Source of the DNA: Competibacteraceae bacterium UBA3908
GTDB lineage: Bacteria; Pseudomonadota; Gammaproteobacteria; Competibacterales; Competibacteraceae
Assembly: GCA_002391525.1 (NCBI GenBank)
Contig: DGFE01000060.1
Coordinates: 5,121-37,271, forward strand
Reading direction: 5' to 3'
DNA length: 32,151 nt
The notes under the pieces are model-generated. The model saw only the letters and a program-made list of their open reading frames with translations, had not been told where the DNA came from and did no database searches. Shown in pieces: positions 30,257 through 32,151 of this stretch. A program made the position numbers and the translations under genes. Each line of letters opens with the position of its first letter. Positions within the stretch are counted from its first letter, which is position 1.

Positions 30257-32151
30257 GACGGGTTCGCTGGCGATGGATGGCTGGTTCTGTCGGCGATTGT
30301 AGCGCAGTCGGTCGCCGCGTTCGGCAACCGCGTCAACCAGTGCGCGACGAATTCCGCTTCCGGCAGCGGCTGACTGAAATAATAGCCCTGACCGAAACGG
30401 CAGCCTTCGCTCAACAGGAAATCGAGCTGCTCCGCCGTCTCCACGCCCTCGGCGATCACGGTCAGCCCCAGATTCCCGGCCAGCGCGATGATGGTGCGGA
30501 TGATCGCCTCGTTGTTGGCGTTGCGGCCAATGTCCTTGACAAAGGATTTGTCGATCTTGAGGGTCTGCAGCGGCAACTGCTTCAGATACATCAGCGAGGA
30601 GTAGCCGGTGCCGAAATCGTCCACGGACAGCCGCACGCCGAGCGACCGCAGGCCATCCACGAACCGGACCGCGTCCTCGGCTTTCGCGATGAAGGATTCG
30701 GTGATTTCCATCTCCAGGCAACCGGCGGGCAGTCCGGTCTCGGCGAGGATGTTTCCGACCAGATCGACCAGATCGCCCCGTTCGAATTGCTTGATGGACA
30801 GGTTGACGGCGATCTTGGGCAAGTCATGGCCCTGCGCGCGCCAGTCCCGCACCTTCGCGCAGGCTTCTCGCAGCACCCATTCGCCCAGCGCCGCGATGAA
30901 ACCGATCTCTTCGGCCAGCGGAATGAATTTCACGGGAGGCACCAGACCCAGTTCGGGATGGCGCCAGCGAACCAGGGCCTCGGCGCCGACGAGCGCGCCA
31001 GTGGCCAGCTCCACCTGGGGTTGATAATAAACCACCAGTTCGCGGAGCCGGATCGAACGCCGCAGCATCGCTTCCAGTTGCAGCCGTTCGACCGCGTAGG
31101 CGGTCAGTTCCCTGGCGTAGCAATGATAGCTGTTCCGACCCTTGGCCTTGGCCTGGTACATCGCGGCGTCGGCGTTCTTGACCAGTTCGTGCGCTTCATG
31201 GCCGTCGGTGGGATAAAAGCTGACTCCGATGCTGGCGGAGATGTAGATCTCGTGTTCGGCCAGGGCGAACGGCTGGGTGAAAACGCTCAACAGTTTTTGG
31301 GCCACCAGGACGGCGTCCAGCGGCCCGCCAAGATCCTCGACCAGCAGCGTGAACTCATCGCCGCCGAGTCGGGCCAGCGTGTCGCAGGCGCGAACCGTTT
31401 GCTGCAATTCTCCGGCGACGATCCGCAGCAATTGGTCACCGAGATGGTGACCCAACGTGTCGTTGACATCCTTGAAACGATCCAGGTCGACAAACAGCAC
31501 GGCCAGTTGCGCCTCGTCCCGGGCCGCGTGGCGAATGGCGTGGGTCAGCCGGTCGTTGAACAGCACGCGATTCGGCAGACCGGTCAGCGGATCGTGGTGC
31601 GTCAGGAACGACAACTGCTGTTCGGCGTGTTTCTGCGCCGCGATGTCCGAAAATATGCCCACGTAATGCGTCACCCGGCCATCTCCATCCCGCACCACGC
31701 TGATCGACAGCAGCTCTGGATAAATCTCTCCGTTCTTGCGGCGGTTCCAGATTTCACCGCACCATCTGCCCTTGCGCCGGATCGCGTCCCACATCTCGCG
31801 ATAAAACACCGGGGACTGACGGCCCGAGCCGAGCAGCTTGGGTTCCCTGCCGATGACTTCCTCCGGAGCATAGCCGGTGATTTCGGTGAACGCCCGGTTG
31901 ACCGCGAGGACGGTCCGGTCGGTGTCGGTGATCATGATGCCCTCGGCAGCGTTTTCGAACACGCTCGCCGCCAATCGCAACCGTTCCTGGGCATGTTTCT
32001 GCCCGGTCAGATCGGCGCAAATCCAGACGCTCCCGCTTTGCGGCTGCGCCAAATCCAGGGCCTTGCCGTTAAAGTACCCCCAGAACAGGCTGCCGTCCTT
32101 GCGCTTGAACCAGAGTTCCTCCACATACGTTTCGCCCCGCGCCAGGGCGCC
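30253..32151 (-). CDS. PAS-GGDEF-EAL cyclic-di-GMP signalling protein (5' end outside window)
   Basis: The reading frame is open to the right edge, so the N-terminus is missing; GTG at 32124 is probably internal. Visible are two PAS-type regions (VWICADLTGQKHAQERL, then VFENAAEGIMITDTDRTVLAVN to HYVGIFSDIAAQK). A GGDEF domain follows, with HHDPLTGLPNR and an intact active site LGGDEF, and then an EAL domain with GAEALVRW, NLSIKQF, LEMEITES, DDFGTGYSSLMYLKQLP, KIDKSFV and AEGVET, all the motifs of an active phosphodiesterase. Either or both activities (synthesis or cleavage of c-di-GMP) could operate. It ends with a four-base overlap into the SrfC-like gene, a coupling that suggests the two are produced together. 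No membrane segment is seen in the part present. Confidence 0.93.
   Translation of the reverse strand, partial: GALARGETYVEELWFKRKDGSLFWGYFNGKALDLAQPQSGSVWICADLTGQKHAQERLRLAASVFENAAEGIMITDTDRTVLAVNRAFTEITGYAPEEVIGREPKLLGSGRQSPVFYREMWDAIRRKGRWCGEIWNRRKNGEIYPELLSISVVRDGDGRVTHYVGIFSDIAAQKHAEQQLSFLTHHDPLTGLPNRVLFNDRLTHAIRHAARDEAQLAVLFVDLDRFKDVNDTLGHHLGDQLLRIVAGELQQTVRACDTLARLGGDEFTLLVEDLGGPLDAVLVAQKLLSVFTQPFALAEHEIYISASIGVSFYPTDGHEAHELVKNADAAMYQAKAKGRNSYHCYARELTAYAVERLQLEAMLRRSIRLRELVVYYQPQVELATGALVGAEALVRWRHPELGLVPPVKFIPLAEEIGFIAALGEWVLREACAKVRDWRAQGHDLPKIAVNLSIKQFERGDLVDLVGNILAETGLPAGCLEMEITESFIAKAEDAVRFVDGLRSLGVRLSVDDFGTGYSSLMYLKQLPLQTLKIDKSFVKDIGRNANNEAIIRTIIALAGNLGLTVIAEGVETAEQLDFLLSEGCRFGQGYYFSQPLPEAEFVAHWLTRLPNAATDCATIADRTSHPSPANPS

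Noticed and set aside
28493..30373. A 626-residue plus-strand open frame opposite the SrfC-like gene.
   Set aside because: It is an antisense shadow of a gene with clear P-loop motifs, and its composition is atypical of real proteins.

Overview
The window is GC-rich, densely coded bacterial chromosome with short gaps and frequent ATGA-type overlaps. LpxH, a Braun-type lipoprotein, general secretion genes gspC-F, IscR/IscS and a YqiB-like protein point to a Gram-negative gammaproteobacterium, probably an environmental one because it also has a soluble NAD-reducing hydrogenase. I cannot name the species. Resemblance to the Competibacteraceae or Chromatiales type is a guess.

Layout. Positions 1-2159 (+): two tandem cyclophilins (the first cut by the window edge), lpxH and a DUF1249 (yqiB-like) gene. 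Positions 2183-4005 (+): an IscR-type control region, iscR and iscS, with no iscU/hscBA/fdx following. Positions 4024-12354 (-): gspC-D-E-F, preceded by a degenerate complex-I antiporter-like membrane protein and a hotdog thioesterase. Positions 12493-13299 (+): thiD. Positions 13315-18397 (-): hoxF-U-Y-H-W, a Ralstonia-type NAD-reducing [NiFe] hydrogenase with its maturation protease. Positions 18723-20201 (+): a LysM/YkuD L,D-transpeptidase, closed by a strong bidirectional terminator. Positions 20265-32151 (-): a long co-oriented block. In transcription order it holds a GGDEF-EAL protein (5' cut by the window), a SrfC-like putative GTPase, a single-pass protein with PEPRPAPE repeats, a TAXI-type binding protein, a small exported protein, a SrfA-like single-pass protein, a small membrane/coiled-coil protein, an OsmC protein, a conserved hypothetical, a lipoprotein L,D-transpeptidase with its own promoter, and a Braun-type lipoprotein.

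Two neighbourhoods suggest shared work. First, two YkuD L,D-transpeptidases flank a small lipoprotein ending in lysine, which fits a module attaching the outer membrane to peptidoglycan. Second, the 21.7-32.2 kb block looks like a multi-protein envelope machine: a P-loop GTPase-like SrfC protein is translationally coupled to a cyclic-di-GMP enzyme, and two bitopic proteins share an 'IPEL' motif. This second block is the best candidate for an undescribed system. SrfA/B/C proteins are known mainly as putative virulence factors of unclear function, and no SrfB is present here.

No tRNA, rRNA, CRISPR array, insertion sequence or prophage gene was recognised. All domain names come from reading motifs by eye; no database search was run.
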